Below are positions 18,283 to 27,275 of a DNA stretch of 64,000 bases, piece by piece. The notes under the pieces were generated by a model, which saw only the letters and a list, made by a program, of their open reading frames with translations, ran no database searches and was not told where the DNA came from. Made by a program: the position numbers and the translations under genes. Each line of letters begins with the position of its first letter. Position 1 is the stretch's first letter. Source of the stretch: a bacterium. GTDB taxonomy: Bacteria; UBA8248. The stretch covers positions 186,001-250,000 of the forward strand of contig JAJEJD010000020.1 of NCBI GenBank assembly GCA_022828125.1, written 5' to 3'.

Positions 18283-18549
18283 GCAACTTTCCTCCAGGAT
18301 GGTTGTTGAAAAGGGATACGCCCCGAAGTGTAGGCCGAAGCGCGCGGGCGGGCAAGGAGGCGAGGGCTATTTCGCACCGAATCGCTCGCACAAGCGCGGG
18401 CGGAGACGCTCTGCGAGACGGATGATCCGGAGCCGGATATGAAATCGGCTACGGGAGTGTTACCTTGCGCGCTTTGTGTACGCGCCGCCCGGACAGTCAG
18501 GCGCGCGCACCGTGCTTTGACCATTAAGCGAGATGGAGACCGAATCCTC

Positions 18550-19782
18550 ATGAGCCGCATTGTCACCACCGATACCCATCCCGGTCGTGGCCCGGTGCTC
18601 GCGGTGATCGTGGCCGGTTGTCTGATCTCGCTCATCGGATTCGGGGTCCGCGGGAGCTTCGGGCTCTACCTCGAGCCGATGACGGTTTCGAACGGGTGGT
18701 CGCGTCAGACCTTCGCGTTCGCAATGGCGGTCCAGAATCTGTTGTGGGGCGTCGGCGTCCCGGTCGCCGGGGCCATCGCGGACCGGTACGGAGCCGCACT
18801 GGTGATCGCCCTGGGCGCTGTCGTCTTCGCCACGGGCGTTGCAGGCATGGCGGCCTCGGAGAGCGGAATCGCACTCCTGTTGAGCGGCGGCCTCCTCGTC
18901 GGCCTCGGGGTCGCGTTCACCTCGTTCTCGCTGGTGCTCGCCGCCATCGCCCGGGTCGTGGGGCCGGAACGCCGCTCGCTTGCCCTCGGCTTCGGGACCG
19001 CGGCCGGCTCGCTCGGCCAGGTGATCTTCTCACCGCTCAGCCAGGCCCTGATATCGAGCTACGGATGGTACGACTCGCTCTTGCTGATTTCTCTCGTCAC
19101 GCTGGTCATGATTCCGCTCGCGTTCACCCTGCGGGGCGCGGGCAAGGCAGTCGGCGAAGCGGAATCGGGCCAGACTCTCGGGGAAGCTCTGAGCGAGGCG
19201 ATGAGCCATCGCGGCTACGTGCTCCTCACCATCGGGTTCTTCGTGTGCGGGTTTCACGTCGCGTTCATCGCCGTGCACTTCCCCGCCTACGTCACCGATC
19301 TCGGCCTCTCGCCGCATGTAGGCGCCTATGCGCTCGCGATCGTCGGGCTGCTCAATATCTTCGGCGCGTTCATGTCGGGCGCCGTCGGCCAACGGTTCAG
19401 CAAGAAGATGAGTCTTTCCGTCATCTACCTGGGCCGGGCGCTCGTCATCGTCGCGCTCCTGATGGCCCCGGCAAGGGACCTGACGATCTATATATTCGCC
19501 GCTTTGATGGGACTGCTGTGGCTCTCGACGGTTCCGCTGACCACCGGCATCGTCGCGCAGCTCTTCGGGTTGAAATACATGGCGACCCTCTCCGGCATCG
19601 TGCTCCTGGGCCATCAGATCGGAAGTTTCATCGGCGTATGGATGGGCGGGGTGATCTACGACCGCACCGGCTCGTACGACCTGATGTGGTGGGCCGCCGT
19701 GTTTTTCGCGGTGTTCGCGACGGTCGTCCATCTGGCCATCGACGAGAAGCCGGTCCCCCGTCTCGCGCTGGAGGAGGGCTGA
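18550..19782 (+). CDS. MFS transporter, monocarboxylate/OFA-like
   Basis: 410 residues with about 12 transmembrane segments and an MFS motif A-like loop AIADRYGAALV after TM2. The pattern GVRGSFGLYLEPM with GWSRQTFAFAMAVQNL resembles MFS proteins related to oxalate-formate and monocarboxylate porters. I start at ATG 18550 (MSRIVTTD); an in-frame extension to 18439 encodes a non-membrane basic stretch and is unlikely. Neighbour genes (NIPSNAP, acyl-CoA synthetase, liv transporter) suggest uptake of small organic acids; substrate unknown. Confidence 0.8.
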   Translation: MSRIVTTDTHPGRGPVLAVIVAGCLISLIGFGVRGSFGLYLEPMTVSNGWSRQTFAFAMAVQNLLWGVGVPVAGAIADRYGAALVIALGAVVFATGVAGMAASESGIALLLSGGLLVGLGVAFTSFSLVLAAIARVVGPERRSLALGFGTAAGSLGQVIFSPLSQALISSYGWYDSLLLISLVTLVMIPLAFTLRGAGKAVGEAESGQTLGEALSEAMSHRGYVLLTIGFFVCGFHVAFIAVHFPAYVTDLGLSPHVGAYALAIVGLLNIFGAFMSGAVGQRFSKKMSLSVIYLGRALVIVALLMAPARDLTIYIFAALMGLLWLSTVPLTTGIVAQLFGLKYMATLSGIVLLGHQIGSFIGVWMGGVIYDRTGSYDLMWWAAVFFAVFATVVHLAIDEKPVPRLALEEG

Positions 19783-19826
19783 ATGCAGCCGGCGTCTCCG
19801 GCCGCGCACCGGCACTCGCGCGGTCC

Positions 19827-21452
19827 CTAGTTCACCCGCTTCTCGCGGCCGGCCCATTCCCTGTCGCGGAGGACGAACTTCTGGATTTTGCCCGTGGCGG
19901 TCTTGGGGAGTGGGCCGAACTCCACGCGCTTGGGCGCCTTGAAGCGGGCGAGGCGGCCCTTCACGTGTTCGATGATCTCCTCCTCGCTCACCTCCATCCC
20001 CTCTTTCTTGACGGCGAATGCCTTGGGCACCTCGCCCCATTTCTCATCGGGCGCGGCGACGACAGCCACTTCGAGAATCGCCGGGTGAGAGACGATGGCT
20101 TTCTCGACCTCGATGGTGGAGATGTTCTCCCCGCCAGAGATGATGATGTCCTTGGCGCGGTCCTGGAGGTCGACGTAGCCGTCCTCGTGTGTGACGGCGA
20201 TGTCTCCGCTGTGGAACCAGCCGCCCCGGAAGGCCTCCTCGGTGGCGGCGGGGTTGTCATAATAGCCGGCCATGACGTTGTTTCCGCGCATCATGACCTC
20301 GCCCTGGGTCTTTCCGTCCCAGGGAACCGCGCGCATCTCCGGGTCCCGGACCTCGCATTCCCCCGTCATGACGAAAGGGACCCCCTGGCGCGCCTTGAGA
20401 CGCGCGCGCTCCGCAGCGGGGAGGTCGTCCCATTCCGGATGCCATGCGCAGACGGTGTGAGGGCCGTAGGTTTCGGTGAGCCCGTAGGCGTGGACGACCC
20501 GCGCGCCGAGGTCCTCCTCCATGGCGGCGATGATGGTGGGGGAGGGCGGCGCGCCCGCGGTCATGATGGTGACGGGCTGGGGGAAGGGGCCCTCCCGGGC
20601 GGCGGGGTCGTTCGCGAGGGAGATGAGCACGGTGGGGGCAGCGCAGAAGTGGGAGACCCGCTCCTCGCGGATGAGGCGGAATATCTCGGCAGGCTGGACT
20701 GCGCGCAGGCAGACGTGTCGTCCGCCAACCGCCGTCACGCCCCAGGTGTAGCACCAGCCGTTGCAGTGGAACATCGGGAGGGTCCAGAGGTAGTTCATGT
20801 AGGCCGATCCGCCCACCTCGACGATCTCGCCCAAGGCGTTCAGATAGGCGCCCCGGTGGGTGTACATCACTCCCTTGGGGCGGCCCGTGGTCCCGCTGGT
20901 GTAGTTGATCGAGAGGGGCGCGCCCTCCTCGCCGATCTTCCAGGGAAGGTTCTCGTTCTGCGCCGAGGCGATGAACGCCTCGTACTCCGGCCCGTCGAAG
21001 ACGGCGTCGGAAGAACCGAAGCCCGCGGCGTCGTCCACCACGTTCACGAAGGTCCGGACCCCCGGGAGTTTGCTCCGCCGATCGGCGAGGGGCTTCGCCC
21101 ATTCGCAGTCGGCGACGAGCGCCTTGGCGCCCGAGTGCTCGCAGATGTAGGCGATCTCCTCCGGAGAGAGGCGGATGTTGATCGCCACCAGGAGCGCGCC
21201 CAGCAGGGGAACCGCGAAGTGGGCCTCGAGCATGGCCGGCACGTTGGGGACGACGTAAGCGACCCGGTCACCCTCCCCGATCCCCGCCGCCTTCAAGGCG
21301 GCCGCGCAGCGCTGGACGCGATCGGCGAACTGCGCGTAGGTGTAGCGGCGGCTCCCGTAGACGACGGCTTCCTTGTCTTTGTAGACCCAGTGGTTTCGCT
21401 CCATGAAGTTGAGCGGGCTCAAGGGCGCGAAATTGGCAGACAGCTCGGGCAT
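19827..21452 (-). CDS. Acyl-CoA synthetase (AMP-forming)
   Basis: ANL-superfamily ligase activating a carboxylic acid to acyl-CoA through an acyl-AMP. Of 541 residues, the P-loop YTSGTTGRPKG, the A5 motif HAYGLTETYGP, the hinge region DRAKDIIISGGENIS and the catalytic lysine motif PKTATGKIQK are all intact. Start MPELSAN at 21452 lies 7 bases after GAGGAG; a TTG five codons upstream overlaps that site. It resembles medium-chain or methylthiopropionyl-CoA ligase-like enzymes; substrate is not resolved. Convergent with the MFS gene. Confidence 0.9.
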   Translation of the reverse strand: MPELSANFAPLSPLNFMERNHWVYKDKEAVVYGSRRYTYAQFADRVQRCAAALKAAGIGEGDRVAYVVPNVPAMLEAHFAVPLLGALLVAINIRLSPEEIAYICEHSGAKALVADCEWAKPLADRRSKLPGVRTFVNVVDDAAGFGSSDAVFDGPEYEAFIASAQNENLPWKIGEEGAPLSINYTSGTTGRPKGVMYTHRGAYLNALGEIVEVGGSAYMNYLWTLPMFHCNGWCYTWGVTAVGGRHVCLRAVQPAEIFRLIREERVSHFCAAPTVLISLANDPAAREGPFPQPVTIMTAGAPPSPTIIAAMEEDLGARVVHAYGLTETYGPHTVCAWHPEWDDLPAAERARLKARQGVPFVMTGECEVRDPEMRAVPWDGKTQGEVMMRGNNVMAGYYDNPAATEEAFRGGWFHSGDIAVTHEDGYVDLQDRAKDIIISGGENISTIEVEKAIVSHPAILEVAVVAAPDEKWGEVPKAFAVKKEGMEVSEEEIIEHVKGRLARFKAPKRVEFGPLPKTATGKIQKFVLRDREWAGREKRVN

Positions 21453-21719
21453 GGCATGTCTCCTCAAGAAGGCCCGCCGCAGGCCGCGCCGGCGAACGGC
21501 GGCGCCCGGAACGAGGGCGACTTCAAAAATAGGAGTCGTATTGTAGCAAAGCGCCCGAAGCCGGGCAGCCGTGCTCTAAGAATGAAATGATTTTCGGTCG
21601 GGTCTCGCCTTGAGCGGAGAAGATGAATTGCGAATAACCCGGTTACCAGCCTTATTTTTCGGGCATTGAACCGGCTTTCCCCAGGCAAAATTAGCCGGAA
21701 ATCGAGCGGCAGAACCTCC

Positions 21720-22424
21720 CTATTCACCGAGATACGCCTCGCGGACGGCGGGCGAATCGCGCAGGACGCCGGGTGCATCGCCCATGACGATTCGCCCCGT
21801 CTCCATCACGTAGGCCCAGTCCGAGAAATTGAGCGCCAGGTGCGCGTTCTGCTCGACGAGAAAAATGCCCGTCCCCTCGTCGCGAATCCGCGCCAGGACC
21901 TCGAAGATGGTCTCGATGATCCTGGGCGCGAGGCCGAGCGAGGGCTCATCGAGCAGGAGGAGCCTGGGTTTCGACATCAGGGCGCGCGCGATGGCCAGCA
22001 TCTGCTGCTCCCCGCCCGAGAGCGTGCCGCCCCTCTGCCCACGCCGCTCGTGCAGCACGGGAAACAGGGAGCAGACGTAGTCGAGGTCTTCTTTCACGCC
22101 CCCGGCGTCGTTTCTCAGAAAAGAGCCCATCTCCAGGTTTTCAAGCACGGTCAGGTGCGGAAAGATGCGCCTGCCCTCGGGCACCTGGCAGATGCCGCGC
22201 CTCACGATGTCGTCCGGCTCCCGGGCGTGGATGGCCTCGCCCTCCAAGAGTATCTCGCCTTGGGCGACGGCGTTGACACCGCTGATCGCCATCAGGGTAG
22301 AGGATTTCCCCGCCCCGTTGCTGCCGATGAGACAGACCACCTGCCCCGGGCGCACCTCCAGCGACACGCCCTGGAGCGCATGGATGTGGCCGTAATAGAA
22401 ATGGATATCCCTCAACTCAAGCAT
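21720..22424 (-). CDS. livF: Branched-chain amino acid ABC transporter ATPase LivF
   Basis: Second ATPase of the Liv/HAAT importer. From ATG 22424 (MLELRDIHFYYG) it is 234 residues: Walker A GSNGAGKSS, Q-loop, signature LSGGEQQMLAIARAL, Walker B LLLLDEPSLGLAP, switch His in FLVEQN. The N-terminal extension to 22493 is not family-like. Start overlaps the livG stop by 8 bp. Last gene of livK-H-M-G-F. Confidence 0.95.
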   Translation of the reverse strand: MLELRDIHFYYGHIHALQGVSLEVRPGQVVCLIGSNGAGKSSTLMAISGVNAVAQGEILLEGEAIHAREPDDIVRRGICQVPEGRRIFPHLTVLENLEMGSFLRNDAGGVKEDLDYVCSLFPVLHERRGQRGGTLSGGEQQMLAIARALMSKPRLLLLDEPSLGLAPRIIETIFEVLARIRDEGTGIFLVEQNAHLALNFSDWAYVMETGRIVMGDAPGVLRDSPAVREAYLGE

Positions 22425-23193
22425 TGGAACTCCCCAGATAGGCTTCCAGCACCCTGGGGTCGCGCCGCACCTCGGCGGGGGTCCCGTCCGCAATCTTCTC
22501 CCCGTGGTCGAGAACCACCACGCGGTCCGAGATGCCCATGACCACCTTCATGTCGTGTTCGATCAGCAAGATGGTGACGCCGCGATCGCGGATCGCCAGT
22601 ATCAACTCGTTCAGCACGCTCTTCTCGCGCGGGTTCATGCCCGCTGCGGGCTCATCAAGCAGCAAGAGGCCGGGCTCGCTCGCCAGGGCGCGGGCGATCT
22701 CAAGCCTTCTCTGATCTCCGTAGGAGAGCGCCTCCGCCACCCCCGAGGCGTAGGCGTCGATGCCCGTGAACTCGAGCAATTCCATGGCTTCGGCCACCGC
22801 CTCGCGCTCCTCGGCCACCATCCCGGGGAGCCTCAAAATCGCGCCTATCGGGCCGCTGCGCATCTTGCAGTGCCGACCCACCAGGACGTTTTCGAGCACC
22901 GTCATCCCCCGGAAGAGGCGAATGTTCTGGAAGGTGCGCGCGATGCCCATGCTCGCCACGGCGCTGGGCTTGAGCCCCACGAGGTTTTTCCCCCGGAACA
23001 CGACGTCTCCTTCGGTGGGCGCGTAGAGGCCCGTCACCACGTTGAACGCCGTCGTTTTCCCTGCGCCGTTCGGGCCGATGAGGCCTAACACCTCGCCTTC
23101 GTGCACGATCATGTCCAGAGAGTCGAGCGCCACCACGCCGCCGAAGCGCCGCGTGAGATTTTTCAGCAACAAAAGACGCACCTTCGGGCTCAT
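22417..23193 (-). CDS. livG: Branched-chain amino acid ABC transporter ATPase LivG
   Basis: 258 residues from ATG 23193. Walker A GPNGAGKTT, signature LSYGDQRRLEIARAL, Walker B LLLLDEPAAGMNP and the LivG-typical C-terminal VLEAYLG are present. The ATG shares ATGA with the livM stop. A longer in-frame reading to 23424 runs antisense-like through livM and is rejected. Confidence 0.95.
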   Translation of the reverse strand: MSPKVRLLLLKNLTRRFGGVVALDSLDMIVHEGEVLGLIGPNGAGKTTAFNVVTGLYAPTEGDVVFRGKNLVGLKPSAVASMGIARTFQNIRLFRGMTVLENVLVGRHCKMRSGPIGAILRLPGMVAEEREAVAEAMELLEFTGIDAYASGVAEALSYGDQRRLEIARALASEPGLLLLDEPAAGMNPREKSVLNELILAIRDRGVTILLIEHDMKVVMGISDRVVVLDHGEKIADGTPAEVRRDPRVLEAYLGSSNA

Positions 23194-24371
23194 CTCCCCG
23201 CATCCCCCTTGCTTTGAGGTTCGTCCCGTTCGAGATGGTGGCGCTGGCCCTTGGCCTGCAGGAGTCCCTGGGGCCTCAGCACCATCATGAGCACCATCGC
23301 GCCGCCCAGGAGCATGGGCCGGAACAGCGTGAGTTCCCTGAGCGCCTCGGGCAGCACGGTGAGGATGAACGCGCCGAGCATCACGCCCGGAATGCTCGCC
23401 ATGCCGCCCAGCACCACCATGCACAAGATGATGACGGATTCAAAAAACGTGAAGCTCTCCGGCGAGATGAACGTCTGCTTCGCGGCGAAGACGACGCCCC
23501 CGAACCCGGCCCAGGCGGCGCCGAAGGCGAAGGCGGAGAGCTTCGTGTAGACGATGTTGACGCCCACACACTCGGCCACCGTCTCGTCCTCGCGCATGGC
23601 CGCCCATGCGCGGCCCAGGCGGCTCTTGTCGAGCCGGTTCACGATGAAGATCGTGACGATGCACAAGAGGAGAACGAGGTAGTAGAAGTGCATGGGCTTG
23701 TAGAGGCGCATATCGCCAAGATAGGGGCGCCCGATGCCCAGGATGCCGTTCGGGCCCTGCGTCACGTTGTCCCAGTTGTTGAGTACCAGACGGATGATCT
23801 CGCCGAAGCCGAGCGTGACGATGGCGAGGTAGTCGCCCCTGAGCCGCAGGACGGGAACGCCCAGGATAATCCCGAAAAGCGCGGAGCAGGCCACGCCTAC
23901 CCCCAGGGCCGGCCAGAAGGAAAGCCCGTACCAACTGTTCAAAAGCGCGTAGGAATAGGCCCCGACTGCGTAGAAGGCCACGTAGCCCAGGTCCAGGAGA
24001 CCCGCGAAACCGACCACCACGTTCAGCCCGAGAGCCAGCATGATGTAGATGCCCGTGATGACGAGCACGTCGGTGGAATAGCGATCCAGCGTCCAGGGCA
24101 GCGCGATGATGAGGAGCAGGAACAGGCTGAAATACCGCTTGTCGTAGGATTTCTCCTCGATGAAACTCCAGGCGGATGCCAACCCGGCCTTGACCCGCCC
24201 CGCAGGCCCCGCCAATGAGCCTGTCTGCGCGCTCGCCCGCGTCGCGCTCACAACGAAGACCACCGCGGCGCAGCCCAGCCCAATCCAGAGGCTGTTCCTC
24301 CACCCCGCGAGCGGCAGCGCCAGAAAGGCGAACCAAAGGCCGATGAGAGGGACTCTCGCGTAGGCGCTCAT
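23190..24371 (-). CDS. livM: Branched-chain amino acid ABC permease LivM
   Basis: Integral membrane permease of 393 residues. The core has GLNVVVGFAGLLDLGYVAFYAVGAY and LRGDYLAIVTLGFGEIIRL, both LivM hallmarks; an N-terminal pair of hydrophobic segments with a loop (about 1-95) precedes the core. Stop and start overlap livG and livH by 4 bp each, so expression is tightly coupled. Confidence 0.95.
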   Translation of the reverse strand: MSAYARVPLIGLWFAFLALPLAGWRNSLWIGLGCAAVVFVVSATRASAQTGSLAGPAGRVKAGLASAWSFIEEKSYDKRYFSLFLLLIIALPWTLDRYSTDVLVITGIYIMLALGLNVVVGFAGLLDLGYVAFYAVGAYSYALLNSWYGLSFWPALGVGVACSALFGIILGVPVLRLRGDYLAIVTLGFGEIIRLVLNNWDNVTQGPNGILGIGRPYLGDMRLYKPMHFYYLVLLLCIVTIFIVNRLDKSRLGRAWAAMREDETVAECVGVNIVYTKLSAFAFGAAWAGFGGVVFAAKQTFISPESFTFFESVIILCMVVLGGMASIPGVMLGAFILTVLPEALRELTLFRPMLLGGAMVLMMVLRPQGLLQAKGQRHHLERDEPQSKGDAGR

Positions 24372-25273
24372 GTCCTGTCCGCCTCGCCCGAGCCGCCCAG
24401 GATGCCTTGGGGCCGGAAGATGAGAACGACGACCAGCACCATGAACGCGAAGACATCCTTGTAGACCGCGGAGACGTACCCCGCCCAGAAACTCTCCAGA
24501 AGCGCCAGCAGAAAACCGCCCAGGAACGCTCCCGTCACGTTGCCGATGCCGCCCAGGACGGCGGCGGTGAATGCCTTCATGCCCGCGACGAAGCCGATGT
24601 GGTGGTTCACGATTCCGTAGTACATCCCCACCATCACGCCGGCCACTGCGGCCAGCACCGAGCCGATGGCGAACGTGACCGCGATCACCCGGTTCACGTT
24701 CACGCCGACGAGCGAGGCCATCGTCCTGTCCTGCGCGGTGGCGCGCATGGCCTTACCGAGCTTCGTCTTCTTGATGAAAAGCTGCAAAGCCGCCATAAGA
24801 CCTACGGCAATGATGAGGATGAATATCTGGAGGCCGTTCACATAGGCGCCGAAAAGCTGGAAACTCCCCAGTTCCAGCAGGTTGGGAAACGCCTTGTCCC
24901 GCGCGCCCTGGACGACCTGCACGTAGTTCTGGAGAAACAGGCTCATGCCTATCGCGCTGATGAGCGGGGAGAGCCTCGGCGCACCCCGCAGCGGACGGTA
25001 GGCGACGCGCTCGAGCGTGATGCCGTATGCGGCGCAGTAGATCATCGGGATGAGGAAGACGAGGACGATGCTCAGCGCCAGGCTCGTCTGCGTCAAGCCC
25101 ATCGTCCCCAGCACCGCCAGGACGGCGATGCCCACATACGCGCCTATCATGTAGATTTCGCCGTGGGCGAAATTGATGAGCTGCAGAATCCCGTAGACGA
25201 GCGTGTAGCCCAGGGCGATCAGGGCGTACACCGCCCCCACGACGAGTCCGTTCACCAACTGTTGCGCAAACAT
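24368..25273 (-). CDS. livH: Branched-chain amino acid ABC permease LivH
   Basis: Permease of 301 residues. The conserved N-terminal GLVVGAVYALIALGYTLVYG and INFAHGEIYMIGAY, and C-terminal GGIGNVTGAFLGGFLLALLE are present. It forms the channel with LivM. A rho-independent terminator lies in the 85-bp gap between livK and this gene. Confidence 0.95.
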   Translation of the reverse strand: MFAQQLVNGLVVGAVYALIALGYTLVYGILQLINFAHGEIYMIGAYVGIAVLAVLGTMGLTQTSLALSIVLVFLIPMIYCAAYGITLERVAYRPLRGAPRLSPLISAIGMSLFLQNYVQVVQGARDKAFPNLLELGSFQLFGAYVNGLQIFILIIAVGLMAALQLFIKKTKLGKAMRATAQDRTMASLVGVNVNRVIAVTFAIGSVLAAVAGVMVGMYYGIVNHHIGFVAGMKAFTAAVLGGIGNVTGAFLGGFLLALLESFWAGYVSAVYKDVFAFMVLVVVLIFRPQGILGGSGEADRT

Positions 25274-25302
25274 AGAGAAATCTTCACATGGTTATGAGCC
25301 AA

Positions 25303-25329
25303 AAAAGAAGGGGAGGCTTTCGCCTCCCC
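25303..25329 (-). terminator. Rho-independent terminator between livK and livH
   Basis: On the minus strand an 8-bp perfect stem GGGGAGGC/GCCTCCCC closes a GAAA tetraloop and is followed by TTCTTTTTT. It sits after the livK stop and before livH. It probably ends a large share of livK transcripts, so that the binding protein is made in excess over permease and ATPase subunits. Confidence 0.85.
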
Positions 25330-25358
25330 TCCCGTGATCCGGCACGACTACGCGCGCC

Positions 25359-26483
25359 CTATTTCATCTCTACGAATTTCGACCCCTTCACCTCCCAGAG
25401 CACGTAGGGGCTCTCCAGGACGTCTCCCTTCTTGTTGAACTGGAGTTTGCCCAACGACGTGTTCCAGGCCTTGCTGCGCAGGTGGGCGGCCAGTTTGGAC
25501 CCCTTCGTGCTGCCCGTGGCCTGGATGGAGTTCAGAATCATGTTCATGGCCACGTAGCTGTAAATGGTATAGGCGCCCACTTCCTTGCCGAAGCGCTTGC
25601 GGTGTTTTTTGATGACGCTCTGCGCCGCCGCGAGTTTCGTCTGATCCGGCGTGAACGTTATCAAGGTGCCCTCGGCGGATTTGCCGGCGATCTTGTAGTA
25701 CTCTTCCGTGACGATGCCGTCGCCGCTCATGAAGAGCGCCTTCATGCCGAGGCGCTCGCGCATCTGCTTCACCAGCAAAATGGCCTCGGGGTGGATGCCG
25801 CCGAAATAGACGAGTTCGGGCTTCGCCTGCTTGGCGGCCGTCAGCACGGGCGTGTAGTCCTTGTCCCCCTGAACGACGCCGCTGTAGAAGACGGGCTTGA
25901 CCCCTCTTTTCTCCAGAAACCGCTTCGTCTCATCGGCGAGGCCCTGGCCGTAGGTGGTCTTGTCGTGGAGGATGGCGATGCGCTTCAGCTTCAACTTGTC
26001 CACGATGTAGTTGGCCGCCACCTCTCCTTGCTGATCGTCGCGACCGCAGACGCGGAAGACCGTCGAGAAGCCCTGCTCGGTCAGCTTGGGGTTCGTGGAC
26101 GCCGGCGTGATCTGGACGACGCCCGCCTCCGCGTAAACGGTGGAGGCCGGAATGGAGACCGAACTGTTGAAATGGCCGACGATGCCGGCGGCGCCCGAGT
26201 TCACGAACTTGTGCGCGATCGACACCCCTTCCCTGGGATCGTGGCGATCGTCGCCCCAAAGGATGTCCACCTTCATCTTCTTTTTGCCGACTTTCACGCC
26301 GCCTCTGGCGTTCCATTCCTCGACGGCGAGCGTCGCGCCGTTTTTCAGCATCTCGCCGAACGCCGCCTGATCGCCGGTGAGCGGCCCGGCTACGCCGATC
26401 TTCAAGGTCGCAGCATACGCGGCCGAACCAAGGAATACGGCGGCTGTGAGAATAATTAGTGCGGAATACAGCTTTTTGCGCAT
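25359..26483 (-). CDS. livK: ABC transporter substrate-binding protein, LivK-like
   Basis: Periplasmic binding protein of 374 residues. Signal peptide about 1-24 (basic MRKK, hydrophobic core, AYA-ATLKIG). The type 1 periplasmic fold begins KIGVAGPLTGDQAAFGEMLKNGATLAVEEWN, with VQITPASTNPKLTEQ and FGGIHPEAILLVKQMR. RBS GAAGGAGA six bases before ATG. First gene of the liv operon. Substrate may be a branched-chain amino acid or another small amide or acid; Liv-type receptors vary widely. Confidence 0.93.
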   Translation of the reverse strand: MRKKLYSALIILTAAVFLGSAAYAATLKIGVAGPLTGDQAAFGEMLKNGATLAVEEWNARGGVKVGKKKMKVDILWGDDRHDPREGVSIAHKFVNSGAAGIVGHFNSSVSIPASTVYAEAGVVQITPASTNPKLTEQGFSTVFRVCGRDDQQGEVAANYIVDKLKLKRIAILHDKTTYGQGLADETKRFLEKRGVKPVFYSGVVQGDKDYTPVLTAAKQAKPELVYFGGIHPEAILLVKQMRERLGMKALFMSGDGIVTEEYYKIAGKSAEGTLITFTPDQTKLAAAQSVIKKHRKRFGKEVGAYTIYSYVAMNMILNSIQATGSTKGSKLAAHLRSKAWNTSLGKLQFNKKGDVLESPYVLWEVKGSKFVEMK

Positions 26484-26623
26484 GTTGAGTCTCCTTCAGG
26501 CTACAGGAATTTATTGAAAACCAAAGGCTCCATGCACGCTACAAGGCAACTTTACGTTGCTCCCGGAATTGCCCCCTCGCGGCAATCGGGACCTTTCCTG
26601 CACCGTGATATTCGCTTCTTCAC

Positions 26624-26652
26624 AAGATACGCAAAGAGATAGAGCCTTTCAA
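26624..26652 (-). promoter_or_regulatory. Candidate sigma-70 promoter of livK
   Basis: Minus-strand TTGAAA (26647-26652) and TATCTT (26624-26629) are separated by 17 bases, about 140 bp before the livK ATG. Between promoter and gene there is a short inverted repeat GCAAC-TTTAC-GTTGC. No other element was recognised in the 193-bp gap between livK and efp. Confidence 0.4.
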
Positions 26653-26676
26653 GATGTATTTTGACGGGCGCTCCTG

Positions 26677-27243
26677 CTAGGCCGTCCTCACGCGCTCGAT
26701 GTATTCGCCCGTCCTCGTATCGATTTTGAGCACGTCGCCCTCGTTCAGGAACAAGGGAACGGTGACCACCGCGCCCGTCTCAAGCTCGGCTTGTTTGGTC
26801 GCGCCCGTCGCCGTATCGCCCCGAACCCCCGGCTCCGTCTTCCTGATCGCCAGTTCCACGAACGTGGGCATTTCGATGGAAATCGCGTCGCCCTTGTGGA
26901 ATAGGATGTCGACGACGGTCTCCTCGCGCAAAAGCTTGACGCTCTCGCCTAATTTCTCCTCGCCCAGCCCGGTCTGATCGTATGTCTGCGTGTCCATGAA
27001 ATAGAAGATATCGCCGTCGCGGTAGAGATACTGCATCTGTTTCTGCTCGATTCCGGGGTCACCCACGGACTCGCCGGAGCGGAACGTTTTTTCCAGAACG
27101 CGACCCGTTTTCAGGTTTTTCAACTTCGTGCGCACGAACGCCCCGCCCTTGCCGGGCTTCACGTGCTGGAACTCCACGATGATGAACGGCTCGTTATCGA
27201 GCTCGATCTTGAGGCCATTACGAAAATCACTTGTCGAGGGCAT
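26677..27243 (-). CDS. efp: Elongation factor P
   Basis: Rescues ribosomes stalled at polyproline. 188 residues from ATG 27243, which matches normal EF-P (MPSTSDFRNGLKIELDNEPF). The tip loop VKPGKGGAFVRTK carries Lys32, the residue that is beta-lysylated by EpmA/EpmB in many bacteria; no epm gene is in this window. The reading to 27561 enters pepP and is rejected. It lies 32 bp downstream of the aminopeptidase gene. Confidence 0.96.
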   Translation of the reverse strand: MPSTSDFRNGLKIELDNEPFIIVEFQHVKPGKGGAFVRTKLKNLKTGRVLEKTFRSGESVGDPGIEQKQMQYLYRDGDIFYFMDTQTYDQTGLGEEKLGESVKLLREETVVDILFHKGDAISIEMPTFVELAIRKTEPGVRGDTATGATKQAELETGAVVTVPLFLNEGDVLKIDTRTGEYIERVRTA

Positions 27244-27275
27244 CGGTTCCAAAAACCTCCTGATGATGAAAAAGT

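Noticed and set aside
18296-18320. Possible end of a GTTGTTGAAAA element near the NIPSNAP start
   Set aside because: Only one end is visible (GGTTGTTGAAAAGG) with no partner or inner arms, so it may be chance or a worn remnant.
18618-21590. 990-residue plus-strand open frame
   Set aside because: It runs through the MFS gene in another frame and antisense through the acyl-CoA synthetase; it is low-complexity Arg/Gly/Asp and a composition shadow.
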